DNA of 64,000 nucleotides from Rotaria macrura (GCA_900239685.1 OENT01000072.1:178691-242690), one strand, 5' to 3'. Positions 50,501 to 63,251 are shown, counted from the first letter of the stretch. The notes: a model not told the origin generated them from the sequence alone. Translations and numbers: made by a program.

Positions 50501-50820
50501 ACGCGTTCAATATTGGTTGTTAAACGATGAACCGTCTGTGAAAGAGGTTCATCCATTGAACGTAATAAATTAAATTGACGACGGATACAAGTCGAAGGAA
50601 TTTCATACACCATTTGAATGAGAATTCTAGTTGAATCGTCTTTATCAAAGACAAAACATGTTCGATTATGCGATGTCATGAAGAAATTCGATTTCGATGA
50701 ACGATAGAACTTTTTCAAATTCGAATAAAATTCACGGGTACTACTAGAATGACGAATCGTATGAATATTGAGTGAACGAGCAAGAAGTAAAAGCATTTCT
50801 TTTCTCTTCTTGACGGTCAT
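41515..50820 (-). CDS. PDE12: 2',5'-phosphodiesterase 12-type EEP nuclease (PDE12)
   Basis: Seven exons: 50301-50820, 49882-50260, 49519-49821, 49324-49456, 46593-46748, 46421-46541 and 41515-41774. They join in phase to 623 residues (human 609). PDE12 degrades 2',5'-oligoadenylate and mitochondrial poly(A), acting in mitochondria. The N-terminal half matches the PDE12 leader region, including SQTVHRLTTNIERV and WSNCQKLVINQQTYNV. The endonuclease/exonuclease/phosphatase domain starts at IRLVSYNILAD (301) and keeps the metal and catalytic set: Glu357 in LQE, His465 in CNTHLYF, Asp508 and Asn510 in TGDFNAN, and Asp611-His612 in PSDHLAIV. HEEVTEFTGIPS near the end is typical of this subfamily. 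Introns are 40, 60, 62, 2575, 51 and 4646 nt. The 40-nt first intron has a weak GTTTGC donor and its exact edges are less certain. The last intron holds a palindrome centred on an N. Confidence 0.94.
43147..43463. repeat. 317-bp perfect palindrome centred on an N (PDE12 intron)
   Basis: The arms 43147-43304 and 43306-43463 are exact reverse complements as far as I can read, with the single ambiguous base N at 43305 as the axis. Near the axis the arms carry CT-rich and CGCTGCGCTG sequence. A perfect inverted repeat with an N exactly in the middle points to an assembly or scaffolding join, or to a real hairpin whose centre could not be read. It lies wholly within the last PDE12 intron and does not affect coding sequence. 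Confidence 0.95.
45161..45188 (+). repeat. G-rich tract with G-quadruplex potential
   Basis: Several G runs separated by one or two bases (GGGCGGCGGGGGGGGAGGGG core) inside the last PDE12 intron, on the strand opposite to the gene. It is strikingly GC-rich for this AT-rich DNA. Confidence 0.7.
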
Positions 50821-51440
50821 TTATATACAAAACAAAGTAAAAAAGTTAATTGTTATGCCAAGTGAATTTGTTCGGACAAACTTTAGACCAAGGCATAACC
50901 TCTATATCTGATAGAACAATTTTTGTTTGCCACGGAAAACACATATTGAAACCCGTCGAATTTTACCCTCTTGATTAAATAAGACAATTCCAATCTTCTG
51001 ATTTTGACAAATTACTGAACCACTTATTAGTTTATTCGTAGAAGAAAGAAAAGGCTCGAATTCTAATATATAATAATAGTCAGAAGTTAAATATATAAAC
51101 GAATTTGTTTGGCTTAAAGATTCAGCCAATGGTAATAGTTGTCAGTTAAAGAAAGTGTTATTACTGAATGAAAATCAAGAACGATCGAATAAATGAAGGT
51201 GTTTTTTTCTTTTGTTATGTATTTTTTTCTCGAATGAATCCTTACAAAATTCACTATAACAACAAGTAGGAAAAAACAGTAACAGAAATGTGTTTACGCG
51301 TTTAAGTCAGAATATGTTTATTCACTGAATTTTTCTTTCTCACAATAATTAAATGTGAGTTAACAGAAGAAAACAAAATCGAAAAACAAAGTTTCGCTTT
51401 TCGAATCTACAAGTTCAATTGAATGATCTCAGCTTCAAAA
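50821..51440. promoter_or_regulatory. Divergent promoter region between PDE12 and the GCK-III kinase
   Basis: The two start codons are 620 bp apart and point away from each other, so this interval must contain both core promoters and leaders. The minus-strand open frame at 50902-51129 starts at TTG and resembles no family. I see no distinct motif beyond AT-rich sequence. Confidence 0.6.
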
Positions 51441-54400
51441 ATGTCGCAACGAAAAGTATAAACATATATGCAATAATATATTTCTCCACAATGTCTACCA
51501 TTAGGGTCAAGTTGATCCTGAGGATATTTTTCAACGACTTGAACACATTGGTCGAGGATCATTTGGTGTAAAATTCGTTCGGGTTTTTATTATATTTGCT
51601 TTTGTATTTAATTTACATTCTATAGGAAGTGTATAAAGGCATCAATAAAAAATTATCAAATACAGTTGCCATAAAAATAATCGATTTGGAAAAATCCGAA
51701 GATGAAATCGAAGATATTCAACAAGAAATTCAAGTACTTTCTCAATGTAATTCACCATTTGTCACTAAATATTATGGGTCTTATTTAAAAGTGATTCGAT
51801 AGATTCGAAATATTCAAAATGATCTATTTGATTTCTTTGTTTTGCTGTGTTTTTTAAAGGGGACCAATTTGTGGATCGTTATGGAATATCTCGGTGGCGG
51901 CTCAGCGTTGGATCTAATGAAACCTGGAGCATTAAATGAAAAATATATCGCCATTATTTTACGTGAAGTTCTCAAAGGGCTAGAATATTTACATTCGGAA
52001 ATGAAAATTCATCGTGACATTAAAGCAGCTAATGTTCTCCTTTCGGAAAATGGTGATGTTAAACTAGCTGATTTCGGTGTTGCTAAACAATTAACTGATT
52101 CAATTAATAAAGGAAGTACGTTTGTTGGAACACCTTTTTGGATGTCGCCAGAAGTTATTATGCAACATAAATATGATTATTCCGTAAGAATTACATATTT
52201 CTATCTCATTTTACTCATCTTAACCATGTCTTTTCATCTTTTCATCGTTGAATGCCGATTTTATATGAACCCAACGAATAGAACAGAAAATATTTCTTCA
52301 TTTTTAACATTTGGAAATATTCTCTTTTTGCTTCAACTCGATCGAAATGACCTATTCGAATTGAAAAGCTCTGTTATGACTACCGACCAAAACATCCTCG
52401 CCGAAGTATGCAAGAATAATTAGATGCATTATTTAATGAGAAAGTTCGCGGATAAAAGTCTATCGCATCATCTAAGATTGAAATCGTTTCAATTCAAACA
52501 TTCGATAATATATTAGTGATACGGAAATTGAGACACAAAAAAACAAGCATTTCATTTGTCTTCTCTCGACGGTTTGACATCGAACTGTGAAAGTCACAAG
52601 TTCTCCATGAAAATAAGTTAAGAGAACAAAGTAAATGAGCAATGTTTTCTTGAATACCTTGTTTGATTTATTGCAGCATTTACTCAGATGAGGGAGCAAC
52701 GAGATTTTCTCTGATTCGCTTACAAAACTAAAGTTCGTCGACAATACATTTTCACTGAGATTCAAGTCTAATAATAGGATAAAGGCGAGCTTTTCAAGAA
52801 TTCGATGAAGGCTAATTTAAATTTTCTTTACCTTTAGTCTTTTCTCTGTTTTATACTTCTCAGAGAATGTTTCATCTATGAACTCAATAAGAAAATGAGC
52901 TATTCGTAGTTTCGAAAGAATATAACGCGAGACATTTTAGTAAAACAGTCAAATACGGTGAAATTCGATGAAGTAGACACATTCGACAAATAACTATTAT
53001 CAAAACTTTATGTAGTTAACTCTTATTAATCAGATGGTTTTCTCATTATTTACTTCATGAAGTTTTTCATATTCTCGAATTGATTTTATTTGGGAAACCT
53101 AGCTTTGGTTTCTCTCTCAATGAAACATTATTTAGTTAATGTTATTTATTTCTTCATAGAATAGTTCGACGCAAAGTCAACGAAAACATACGAACTGTTT
53201 TCTATTTAATAGATAAATCGTGATAAAATTCGATTTGAGAAAAGATTAAACGAAAACTCGACGTAAACTATTGTTGGAAAACTTGGTATTATAGTGAATA
53301 ATGACATTGAAGAAGTGAGTGTTGTATCGTCGATGATGTTTTCTTCGTCGATCGTTAGAATGAACTTGATTTTCCTCGAATCATCTTCAAATCTTGTGGA
53401 ATCGTTAATTGACAGCAGGACTCGATTTGCATATTCACTCGTTGTCGCTTTGTTCCACACATATCGAATCATATTTGAATTATTCGACGCGAAACATATC
53501 GGTCGTCACTCGTCAGTTTATATTCCACTCAACTATGAACTGCCAGCTTTTCTAATGTTTTCATCCAAAATCTTGCTCAATCGATCGATTGAACGGAAGA
53601 ATTGTTTTCTCGAGTCACGCGTATCGCTGAGTCAGTAGAGAAAATTTGTTCTCTGGAGAACAATTAACAAATAGTAGTGAGTGAAACGAAAATCAGTAGA
53701 AGAGTTGGTTCAAAAGTAGAATGACTAAAAGAAATTTAAAAATATCTTTGAGCTCCTTCATGATTCGTCTTTGTCTATTGAGTAGATCAAGAGTAGTTTT
53801 CATTATCAGACTCAAAGATTTTTGTTCTGAACCTATTGACCACATTATCTGAGCTCGTTTCGTTATACCTGCTTTCCCAAAGTACGTTGAAAATACCCAG
53901 TGAAAAATCTTCGCTGATTTTAATCGAATTATTCTGCAACGAAATCAAAATTAAAATCGATTGATAATTTTGATTTTTTTGCAAAATACTCCATTTTAAT
54001 CCGAAAATGTCACACTGCATAAGTAACAATATTAAATAATGGTTACGTCATGGTCAACGATAATCAAAATTATCAATCGATTTTAATTTTGATTCTGTTG
54101 CACAATAATTCGATTAAAATCAGCGAAAATTTCCCGTTGGGTACAACATGATAAAATTCAATTCTTAACAATCTGAATAAGAAAATGATCCGGATGAGTC
54201 ACAAACATAAAAGTAAAACTTTTCTATGAAAACAATCGAGTGATCAAAATGTTAGTATTTTCATGTACACAGAATGTACAAAGGTGTCCACCCAACGAGA
54301 TCGCAAGTAAGACAAGCAGTGAATGACTAAAAATTTGTAAGAGCACAGTCCACTCAGGATGTTGATCAGAACTAAGAGATTGTTCCAATTACTAACTTGG

Positions 54401-57400
54401 AAAACGAATTCTGGCGAATGCACTGATCAGTGGCGGAACCAGGATTTTAAGCTAGGGGGGGGGGGGGCTCAACCACCACCAGAAAAAAAATTTCCAACTA
54501 GCCTTGGCAGTAAAGTAGCTCCCCCCCCTTCGAGACGGTTAACCCATATCAAAAGCCTACCTGCTATGTAAGGCCATATTTGAACAAAAGTTCATCGGCC
54601 CTATTAGAACACCATGTAGTAATTAATTAATTACTTACAAAAATACTTAATTTTGTTCAAACATTATTTAATAAATAGTCATATGTGTCGTTTTTCTACT
54701 CCTGTTTTGAGAAATCGCTTCGCAATATATCACGCGTGACATTTTTATCTACAGAAGTGGTATTTTTTTCTTCAAAAATACCCGACAAATATTAGTTATA
54801 GCTGTTAATTGATTATTATTAATTATTGATTCTTCTTAAAGATTTTAATTAGTAGTTGATCAAAAAGTTGATCCTAATAGAAGGCTACCCAAAGAGGAAG
54901 GATTGGCGGAGACACAGTATAAGAGAATGCCCTTTTAGTTTGGGGAGGGCGATATAAGATTTTACTATTAATTACTGCAAAATTCTTTCCTGCGACTCTT
55001 TTCCCTCAATCTATAAGCTGAGCTAACAAATAAAGAAACAGAGAAATATTTTTAATTTTACAGCTTGTTCGCGTACCACAACTTTTCGCTGATCACGTTT
55101 TTCAGAAACTGTTTTTCGCAATTGTCGAATCTAAATGTGTTTTCAGATTTAGTTTGTTTGGACTAATTACGAATTTCACAATTTCTTTAAAATGTTAAGT
55201 TTTGATATCAAAACTTAGTTTTCAAAATTTTGAAAAACTATTCTGAATTTCTCAACTAAGAAAAATTTTTTAAAATGCTGAGCGACACAGTACTCGATGC
55301 AGAATTCGATTCTCTGAAAAACGTTCCATTCATTTTTTGCTCTAATCTCTCGCGGCTATTTCTAAGTTCTTGAGCAATTTCCATTTTACCGTGCAGCTAA
55401 TAACTTCCCGTTCCGATGTAGCAACTTCATTCTTCTATAGAACAACATACGCATGACAATGACCAACATGTATAAAAAATTAAATACTTCAGAGCACAAT
55501 AAGTGATTCAAATGTTGTCAACAAAAAACAGTGTTACTGTGTTAAGGTTGTTTTTTTGTATTTTACACCTGAGGAAAACTGGTTCAGGAGAAATCTTCTT
55601 TAACACTTGAGAACCCATTCGATTCTCTACAAACTGGCTTTATTAGGATTCCATTTGAAGTAATACCCGAGAGCTTCATAAGCCTCACTAAAAGAAAAAG
55701 ATCATTCTATGTAACAGCGTTACGCTAGTGGCATCACTAAGGTGGAGCCAAATGAAGCTCAGCCTCGTCACCAGACCTCTAGGCCCCATCACCGGCTATT
55801 GAGTAGTGGCGTCAGTAATGTGAGGCCAGGTGGAGCTCAGCCTCCCCACCAGCGTCTTAACCCCACCACCCACGATTTTCTGGTGACGCCACAACGTTAC
55901 GCTACCAAAAAAGCTTTCTTCGGGTTCAAAAGTTCAATGAAAAAAATTCATTTTACATAGCAAATAGAGCAAGATAAGCTGCTTCGAAGGATATTCTGAC
56001 TAGCTTTCTAACTTTCTAAGTTTCTGAAATAATTAAACATATGTCAAAAACAATAGCGTTATGTTTGGACAAGGCGATTGGTACTTCATGGAAATAACAA
56101 AAATAGAAAAAATACACTTTTCAAAAATTTCGCTAGGTGGGGCTCAGTCCCCTAGGCAAGCTACCCCCTGGCTTCGCCACTGGTACTCATGTGCTTGAAA
56201 CCAAGAGCTTCATGGATGAATTGATTACTTGCATTGAACGTTAAAAATGTCTACTACAAATATGACAATTGTATTATGAATATTCTAAGGACGCAAACTC
56301 CTGAATGCATTTTGTAGAGTATCAGTAAACAATGCTTTAATAAATCGAGCTCAAACCTTCAGAGAGACTTAGTTAATAGCTAAATATTATAAAGTACCAC
56401 TCCTAAGAAGAATCATCTTTCAAAAAGAAATGACGTGTCCATGATTATCATTTCGACGGCAAGTACTCATCAGTGTTCTGGGGGAGCGAGCATCTTACAC
56501 TGAAAAGGAAGCGCTCGTGTCGATTCTCAGTTCCATATAAAAATATCAAGAATTAATTGTGTATTTGATAGAAGAAAATTGTAAAAACATCGTTCATTAT
56601 AATTCTTGTTACATCTAAGCAATTCACATCAGCTCATGACTCTGATCTGCACTCATTATGGAGTATAGACACAGAATGTTGTTCATAAATGTTTTTCGTT
56701 ATCTCACAATCGTGTCTCGATCGATCTGATTCAATCTAATTACAGAGCACAGTTAATTCTATTGAATTATAATAGAAAAATATCTACATAGAATATGTAA
56801 ACGAATATCTAAGATTCTTATCTTAATAAAAAATATTAAATTTAAAAGTTACAAAGAAAGCCTTTAGGGATATGTCAATATTTTACTGTTGCTTGTTAAT
56901 ATTCTCCTGCGATAGAAGATATCAAATTTTGCTTTTGATTTTATTGATTGAATGATACTAAATTGATTGATAAAGAAACCGACGCATACTATCCGTTGAT
57001 TAGCATAGGAAGCAGATGACTAAATACTAAAAAGTATTCATATTAGGCTTGTTTTAAAGCAAAGAAAGACTTTCATCTTTCGAATTCTACCCACTGCTGA
57101 CGAACTCTTGTCATTTAAGGGTTATTTTCACATGTTCTTATCCTATTAGAAATCTTTGAACAGAGATAATATCATCTAAATGTAAAAAAGAGCAATGCTC
57201 ACGCGTAGATGTATGAGTATAATTAAATAGACAACGAATAAGTTGGTACATTTCAACGAGAAGAATAATTTTTACATACTCATCAATATTAACAACAGCT
57301 GACGTTTGAGAGGTTTATGTAAAGAGCTGTAATTGTGTAATTGTCGAAATAATAGAAGAAATTCAGCGCTCAACTTAATATATATATATATATATAAACG

Positions 57401-58824
57401 ATGTTGAAGCATTGTTTCAATCAGCATGCATTACCAATCGAATGAGTAGAATCGATTTTCTCTTTTATTTGATTGGGATAATTCATTTTATAAATAGATT
57501 TCGATTCAAACAATCGTTATTTATTATTCTGATAAATAATCAATTGACGGAAAGTTAAGTTGAACAATTGAAAACGGAAAACTTGCTCGATTATATTTGA
57601 AAATGATCGATGAAATACATTGTTCATCGATACACGTAAACATTCACAAAACGAATCGAAATTTGTCTTTTCATGTATGCGATTTATTGAACGGATTGGG
57701 AATTTTTAATTGAGAAATAGTTTTCAAAAATGCACGCTCGGAACTAAATGGTCGTCTATTGGGAAGAAGATTAACGAACAACAAATCTATGAATGTTTTA
57801 GACGGACATTTGGTCACTTGGTATAACAGCGATTGAATTGGCTAAAGGTGAACCGCCGAATGCAGATTTACACCCAATGCGTGTCTTATTACAAATTCCA
57901 AAGAGTGCGCCACCTCAATTAACCGGAAAAGATTATTCGGATGCTTTCAGAGAATTCGTTGAAGCTTGCTTACAGAAAAACCCCGAACATGTATTTGATG
58001 AAATCAATCATAGCATAACGAAAAGCAAAGTGAATGTTTATTTTTATTTTGGATTCTAATTAGAGACCAACAGCAACACAATTGCGTCGATTAAAATTTG
58101 TATCGACAACAAAGCCAACAAAATACTTAGTTGAATTAGTAATGCGTTATCAGCAATGGAAAAAGAAAGATGATGACGGGTGTTTGTCTGATAGCGGATC
58201 GAGTTCAGACGACGAACGGTTTGTTTGTTTATTCGATGAGAATTTTAGTTCAAAATAGAATTCATACTTAGATCAAAAGATGACACATCTGATTGGGAAT
58301 ATGGTTGTGGAACAGTTAGAGAAGCACTTCATGCAACTCACCTCGTATGACCGTCTTTTTTTATTTTCTTTTTTCGCATATGGGCGATTTTTTCATCGAA
58401 GTTGCCCATTGTTCGTTGTATTTCTTGTAGCCTCCAGTGGAATCGATCGAACCCAATCCATTATTCCAATCCATATTCGATGATGTAAATAACACAAATA
58501 GAAAAATTTGTTTCTTTCGTCCCCTATCGTATAATTCGTTTTTCTCGTTAAAATCAGCTGTCAACTCGTTTTAACATTTCAAGCCCAAAAAACGATTCGA
58601 AAGTCGATTCACAAACTGGTATCGACTTATTTCAACATTTACGAAGTATATTCCTCGGTGATTCGGTTTTTCGTCCAAAATTCAGTCATGATTTCGCTCG
58701 AATCTTATCTGAACATCTTTCAAAGGCAAATCAAAGTAATTTTCAATCAACAGACATAAATGATTCAACGACAGACAATCATAATCTTCAATTAACATCA
58801 AGTGTTGTTAAGATGACTATTTAA
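51441..58824 (+). CDS. GckIII: GCK-III (MST3/MST4/STK25-like) Ser/Thr protein kinase
   Basis: Nine exons: 51441-51455, 51505-51567, 51626-51790, 51860-52183, 57802-57990, 58064-58218, 58272-58344, 58431-58484 and 58558-58824. They join in phase to 434 residues (human family 416-443). The kinase domain shows GRGSFG (21-26), VAIK with Lys43, HRDIKAAN with catalytic Asp134, DFG (152-154) and [13 protein letters not shown], whose Thr168 is the expected activation-loop phosphosite; [13 protein letters not shown] follows. [15 protein letters not shown] and the [12 protein letters not shown] helix are typical of germinal-centre kinases of subgroup III, which bind CCM3/PDCD10 and striatin complexes and act on Golgi, polarity and cell migration. 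A Ser/Asp-rich linker leads to a C-terminal helical region ([12 protein letters not shown]) in the position of the CCM3-binding domain. Seven introns are 49-86 nt; the fourth is 5618 nt and contains mobile sequences. Confidence 0.96.
53130..53614 (+). repeat. 485-bp dispersed repeat, copy 2 (kinase intron)
   Basis: Same orientation as the copy at 2919-3403, with three base differences by eye. It lies in the large fourth intron of the GCK-III gene. On the minus strand the 88-codon frame at 53206-53472 begins with ATG here (not in copy 1). It codes for nothing I recognise. Confidence 0.9.
54428..56182. mobile_element. 1.75-kb hAT-like non-autonomous element in the kinase intron
   Basis: The left end reads CAGTGGCGGAACCAGG and the right end, reverse-complemented, reads CAGTGGCGAAGCCAGGGG, a typical CAGTGGCG-type hAT terminus. 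The flanks GCACTGAT (54420-54427) and GTACTCAT (56183-56190) agree at six of eight positions, as expected of an aged 8-bp duplication. No transposase frame survives. The interior holds a run of 13 G (54455-54467) and two similar modules of about 47 bp (55730 and 55806). Confidence 0.75.
55729..55891 (+). repeat. Two related modules inside the hAT-like element
   Basis: Segments starting at 55730 and 55806 both follow the plan AGTGGC(A/G)TCA...GGAGC...GCTCAGCCTC...CACCAG. A GGTGACGCCAC at 55881-55891 is an inverted partner of the GTGGCGTCA start. This could be a small nested element or duplicated subterminal sequence of the host element. Confidence 0.55.
57378..57396 (+). repeat. TA dinucleotide repeat
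   Basis: Short uninterrupted TA run in the large kinase intron, about 400 bp before exon 5. Confidence 0.9.
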
Positions 58825-60559
58825 CTCTTCGTCATTTCTTTTTTTTCCATCGAACCCCTCATCATTGGATCAGATAGCTGTTTGTTTTCGATTTCAAATT
58901 TAACATCACTTTGCTTTTCTTCGTCTTCATATAACTCTGAATTATATTTATTCATGAGACACAAATTAACACTACAATCACAAAATCTTCCAATCAATTA
59001 TGATATAAGGTCTGTTCACAAATTAAGTCGCCGCCTAGAAATTTAATTTTTTCTAAGTTCCATATAAACTGTGTTATGGATCTTGGCGGACTACACATTT
59101 CGATAGGTGTCCATAAGCTGAAATGAACCGCATTGAAAGAAGAAAAAGAACATGTTCTAAAGAAGATCTTACACATTGCCACGAAATTCTTTCTGGCAAA
59201 AGTTTATCTTAGTTTTATAGTTGTCTGAACCATCTTTTTCAGTCAACAAGTAGTGTACGACGCGCAGCAGAGGAACAATTTTGTCAACCAGTGAAATCTT
59301 TTTTACTCGCAACGAAAATTTCTTTGCCTCTGCTTTCACGCTCAACACAAATTTTATGATCATTATCAACAAGCTCAGCATCGTCAATTATTTGTTTTCG
59401 TCGTGATTCTCTTTCAAAATGAATTCTGTCAGCTAACTTCTTCATCATCAAATAGAAAGCAATATTCTTACGAAAAGATCAAATTTCTTTTTCAAAAACA
59501 GCCAAGAGAAAACTTATTCTGTTGAATTATGACATAATTATATTGTTATTGTTCCAATACTTACTGTAGAGTAGCTAAAATGTTGAGCAACGCAGAAATC
59601 CCTGATGAGGTTTTTTTCAAATCGTTGACAGATCGAACCAGGATTCCTCAATTGTCTGAACTTGCTTGTGTATGAAATGGCTAAATCCTGAAAGAAAGTG
59701 TAACATATGGAATTCCACGATTCTCACGGAATTCGAAAGAGAATCCAATCAGGATCGTAAACAGTTGGCTGCTTAGGAGTTTTTTATCGGGAACCATTCA
59801 AGAATCAAGAAAATCATGAAGAAAGTATGTAGGCATCAAGTTCCTGGATTCGAGTAAGATTTGAAATGGTAAACAACAGAGAGATCCTCGCAGTTTAAAA
59901 CTCTTTCGCAATCACACCCAATGGTTCAGTAAGCGACAGTGGTTGTGAATGTGTGTTCATCTTATGTTAACAAACTGCTATCACCATCGTTAAACCGTGC
60001 TGCTGAACGTCTGTTGAGGATATCGAGATTCAAATAGTAACCGTTTGAAAGAGAAATTCACATCCGCACCCATTACCCGTTGACAGAAGCTCAAGATTAA
60101 TAGAACAGAGAAAAAGAATTAAAGTTCTTCATGATATTGATATTTCGTTGACCGACCATAAATTACTTACAGAATTATGCCATTTCACTAAAAAGTATTC
60201 CGAAATCAACTCGGACACTCTTCAACGATCAGACGAGATCACAATTTTCTAGTAGACTGGCAAAAAAATAAAAGTGGGCTCTTCTACAGAAATACGAGCA
60301 CTGAAACCATAATATTCCTTTGATATCCTTATGAATTTTGCATACAGATACAGTAAGTATTTGTTAAAAATTCCAAAACAATCTATCAGACCTGGTAAAG
60401 AATTTTGAAAGGCTTGCGGGACTTTACAACCTAAATCTCAGTTATTTCTTATTGAAATACTCACTATAGGTACGCGTTAGTAGTTTTATTTGTGAAATTG
60501 TGAAACGAAAGAACAGCTAATGGTAGTTTAGTATTGCTGTTAACATAGTAAGTCAACAT

Positions 60560-60890
60560 ATCTGTTCAAATACGGTTACGATTCAACAACCCCGGTCGAA
60601 CAGAACGATCCGTGAACGGTCGTATACGATGAAAATACGGCCCGTTACGGCGTCGTATTGTCCCGTTTTAACAGGGTCAGTATTACGGCCGTATGTTCTA
60701 CAGAATACGATAGTATCACGCTGTCTTTACGAGTGTTTTACGACGTATATACGGTGTCCGTGTACTGCAGTAATACGGACACTGTTGAAACGCCATAATA
60801 CGGCTTAAAACGGTCGTTTAACCGTGGAAAACGATGTAAAAACGACCATTTACGATACTGTTACGGCTGTTTATGGTGATTCGTTTTGAT
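60560..60890. repeat. CpG-rich patch of ACGG/CGTA words with internal palindromes
   Basis: About 330 bases in which ACGG, CGTA, CCGT and CGTTTT words recur many times, unlike the CpG-poor flanks. The centre near 60766 is a palindrome: GTGTCCGT, a short spacer around CTGCAG, then ACGGACAC. Larger, weaker inverted similarity extends on both sides. Imperfect foldback element or degenerate satellite are the options I can see. Confidence 0.65.
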
Positions 60891-62636
60891 CGACTTGGGA
60901 AGTGATACAAGAGTCGACCTGATATTTAAGAAAAAAGCTATCTACCTGGACAAGAGCGATAGTTTATGGGCTAGTTTCCCTTGGTCCCGCTCAGTTCATT
61001 CAAAGGATCGCATTCAATTATGTCGCAACTAAGCCTTTATGTTAGTTGCATTCCACTTCATGCGAGTATCGTTAGTTTGAATGTTGTGGACGTTCATGAA
61101 ACTGTTGACGGCATTCTTTACTATATTAAGAGCCTTTTTGAAGAGATTCGTAGCATTTCAATAGATACTTGCTCAACTTCCGAACTCGGTCACAATAAAG
61201 CAACACTTCCTATCGGCTAACTTATATGAGACAGAATTTTCGCATGTGGTTCTTTCCTTTGATATTGAAACTGTCTAAAGCTAGTTGAAAGGTTAAAAGC
61301 CAAAGATAGACCTTGTCTATAGACACATGGCAAATATGGGTCACGAATCAGAAATAGAAAAATGAATCACACTGTGTACAATTTCAATGCTTGGTTGATT
61401 CAATGTCAAGCTTGGCACCCATTAAAGATGTCAGAGCATTCATTATGTAAATGCAGAAGGGCGTGTCAGTTTAAACATAAACACTCACTCATGTAGAATA
61501 AAGAGATTTCAAGATTTTGCAGAATATGTTTTCAACTGGCGTGAGACATTGGATTTGGATCTGGGTTTGGTTTTGCTCTTAAATTACCTAAATCTTATCA
61601 GATATTTTAATATAAAGTCCCAGAAGGGAGAAAAGAATCTCCAGTCTAATAAATTCATATGAAGTTGTTTAGATTCGGTAGAGGTTTGGGGTTCTGGATT
61701 GAGATTTGATTTCAATGTAGCACGACCATAAAGTAGAACACGTGTTATATTGAAAACAAACCTCAATTTCAAATCCGAATCTAAACCCAAATCCAAAACA
61801 GAGCACCAATCCTGCATCCCAAATCTAGGCAAAATCTACATCTAGTAACTGAACTCGAACCATACCATAGGCTCAGAAACAAGTTACATTGCAGATTTGC
61901 TGCCCCCTTGGGTTATTTTTCATGCAATAATGAATTTATCATCCTAACCGTACCATAAGGCTTTGCGATTGATTCATGCATTTTATTTGTATCGAAACTA
62001 ATTTTCTATATTTGTTTGTCGAACGAATCGTTGAAATGAACTGGAAATTTTCTTCTAGCCCTCTGATATGAATTTTCTGAAAATAGAAACTCATTGTGTT
62101 CGATGAAAGTCAAATAATGAGAAGAGATGATGAGTCTTTGCTACCCTCTGGAGAAAGTTCACCTACAAATCACAGACACTGCCAAAGAATTAAATTGTTG
62201 ACATGATGAGCATCTTGCATTTGTTACGAGATAGATACTTCAATCAATCAAACACTTATCGATGGTTTCATCATTTTTAGTACGAACACATTAGTTTTTT
62301 CGCATGTGCCTAGACCAAACAACACGTTTTCATCTCGAAAGGTTTTCGATTGAAAAGACCTGTTCTAGCTTTTTCGCTCTCGGATGTCTCTTGTTTTGAA
62401 GTCATGCTTAGAAATAAAATATACAAGTTTCGATATGAAAGTTTGCTCTCTACTTCTACACCGATTGACTTGAAGAAGAGATATTTCTCAAGAAGTCGTA
62501 TTTTTGTATAATCTATTAGCATAAAAAATGATCAAACGATTGATACTTGTTCAAGCTGTTCTAGAATAGTATTCGAGAATTGATACAGAGCTCTGATCAT
62601 GTAAATAATGTTCATCACAAGGGGGAAAAGGCTGAT

Positions 62637-62706
62637 TCTCAGGATTCCGAATCCCATAAAAATCCCAAGAGAATCCCGAAAATCCCATGAGAATCCCCGG
62701 AATCCT
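62637..62706 (+). repeat. Degenerate GAATCCC tandem repeat
   Basis: Variants of GAATCCC and AAATCCC spaced by a few bases recur about seven times. A related stretch occurs at 63939-63993, on the other side of the palindromic element. Confidence 0.7.
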
Positions 62707-63251
62707 GAAAATATAATCTGTATTCTAGAGTATTAGGAGCATCAAACGAAGCAATTTACGAAACAGACTATACAGATAAACTAGTTTCTGTGAAAAAAGG
62801 ACTTCTTGCCATTAAAATTATAATACAAATTCTTCTGAAACTCGTAATTCTTATCACCGAGAGAACAAGTTGTAACATGTTGATTTATGGAAACAATCTG
62901 GTTTACGCTCTTGACATTATAAATATATAGGTATTATTTAGGATACATAAATAAATGAAAGTGATGCATATAAGTATTATGCTTAAAAACTTTAGCAAAA
63001 GACCTGCTCATGTTGCGGAAATCATTATAGTTTTGATAATTTTTTAAAAATCAGTGTATATATCACGATAATTTCTGCTGGCCATCCCATGTAAAAGAGA
63101 AAAAATCGATGATTTAGTGTAAACTAAATGGCAATTGAGCAGGTAGTAAAGCACCGACTTCGTTTCCTTCAAATGGATGACCAGCGAGAAAAGTCGTGAT
63201 TTACACACTGATATTTAAAAAATAACCAAAATCAGAACGATTTTCATTATA

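Larger units (their letters stand above)
58825..63251. other. Gene-free region downstream of the kinase
   Basis: About 4.4 kb with no supported gene. It holds a CpG-rich patch (about 60560-60890), degenerate GGATTTGG/GGGTTT-type sequence and its reverse complement (61550-61815), and a GAATCCC-type repeat (62637-62706). Short open frames here have no family similarity. Confidence 0.5.

Noticed and set aside
50902..51129. 75-codon minus-strand open frame between PDE12 and the kinase
   Set aside because: Starts at TTG, has no family similarity and lies in the divergent promoter interval.
52184..52423. Extension of the kinase frame beyond exon 4
   Set aside because: After the GTAAGA donor the sequence stops matching the kinase; the next kinase segment is found at 57802.
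59009..60240. Transposase-like fragments
   Set aside because: Some stretches suggested a degraded transposon, but I could not align them with a transposase family or find paired ends.
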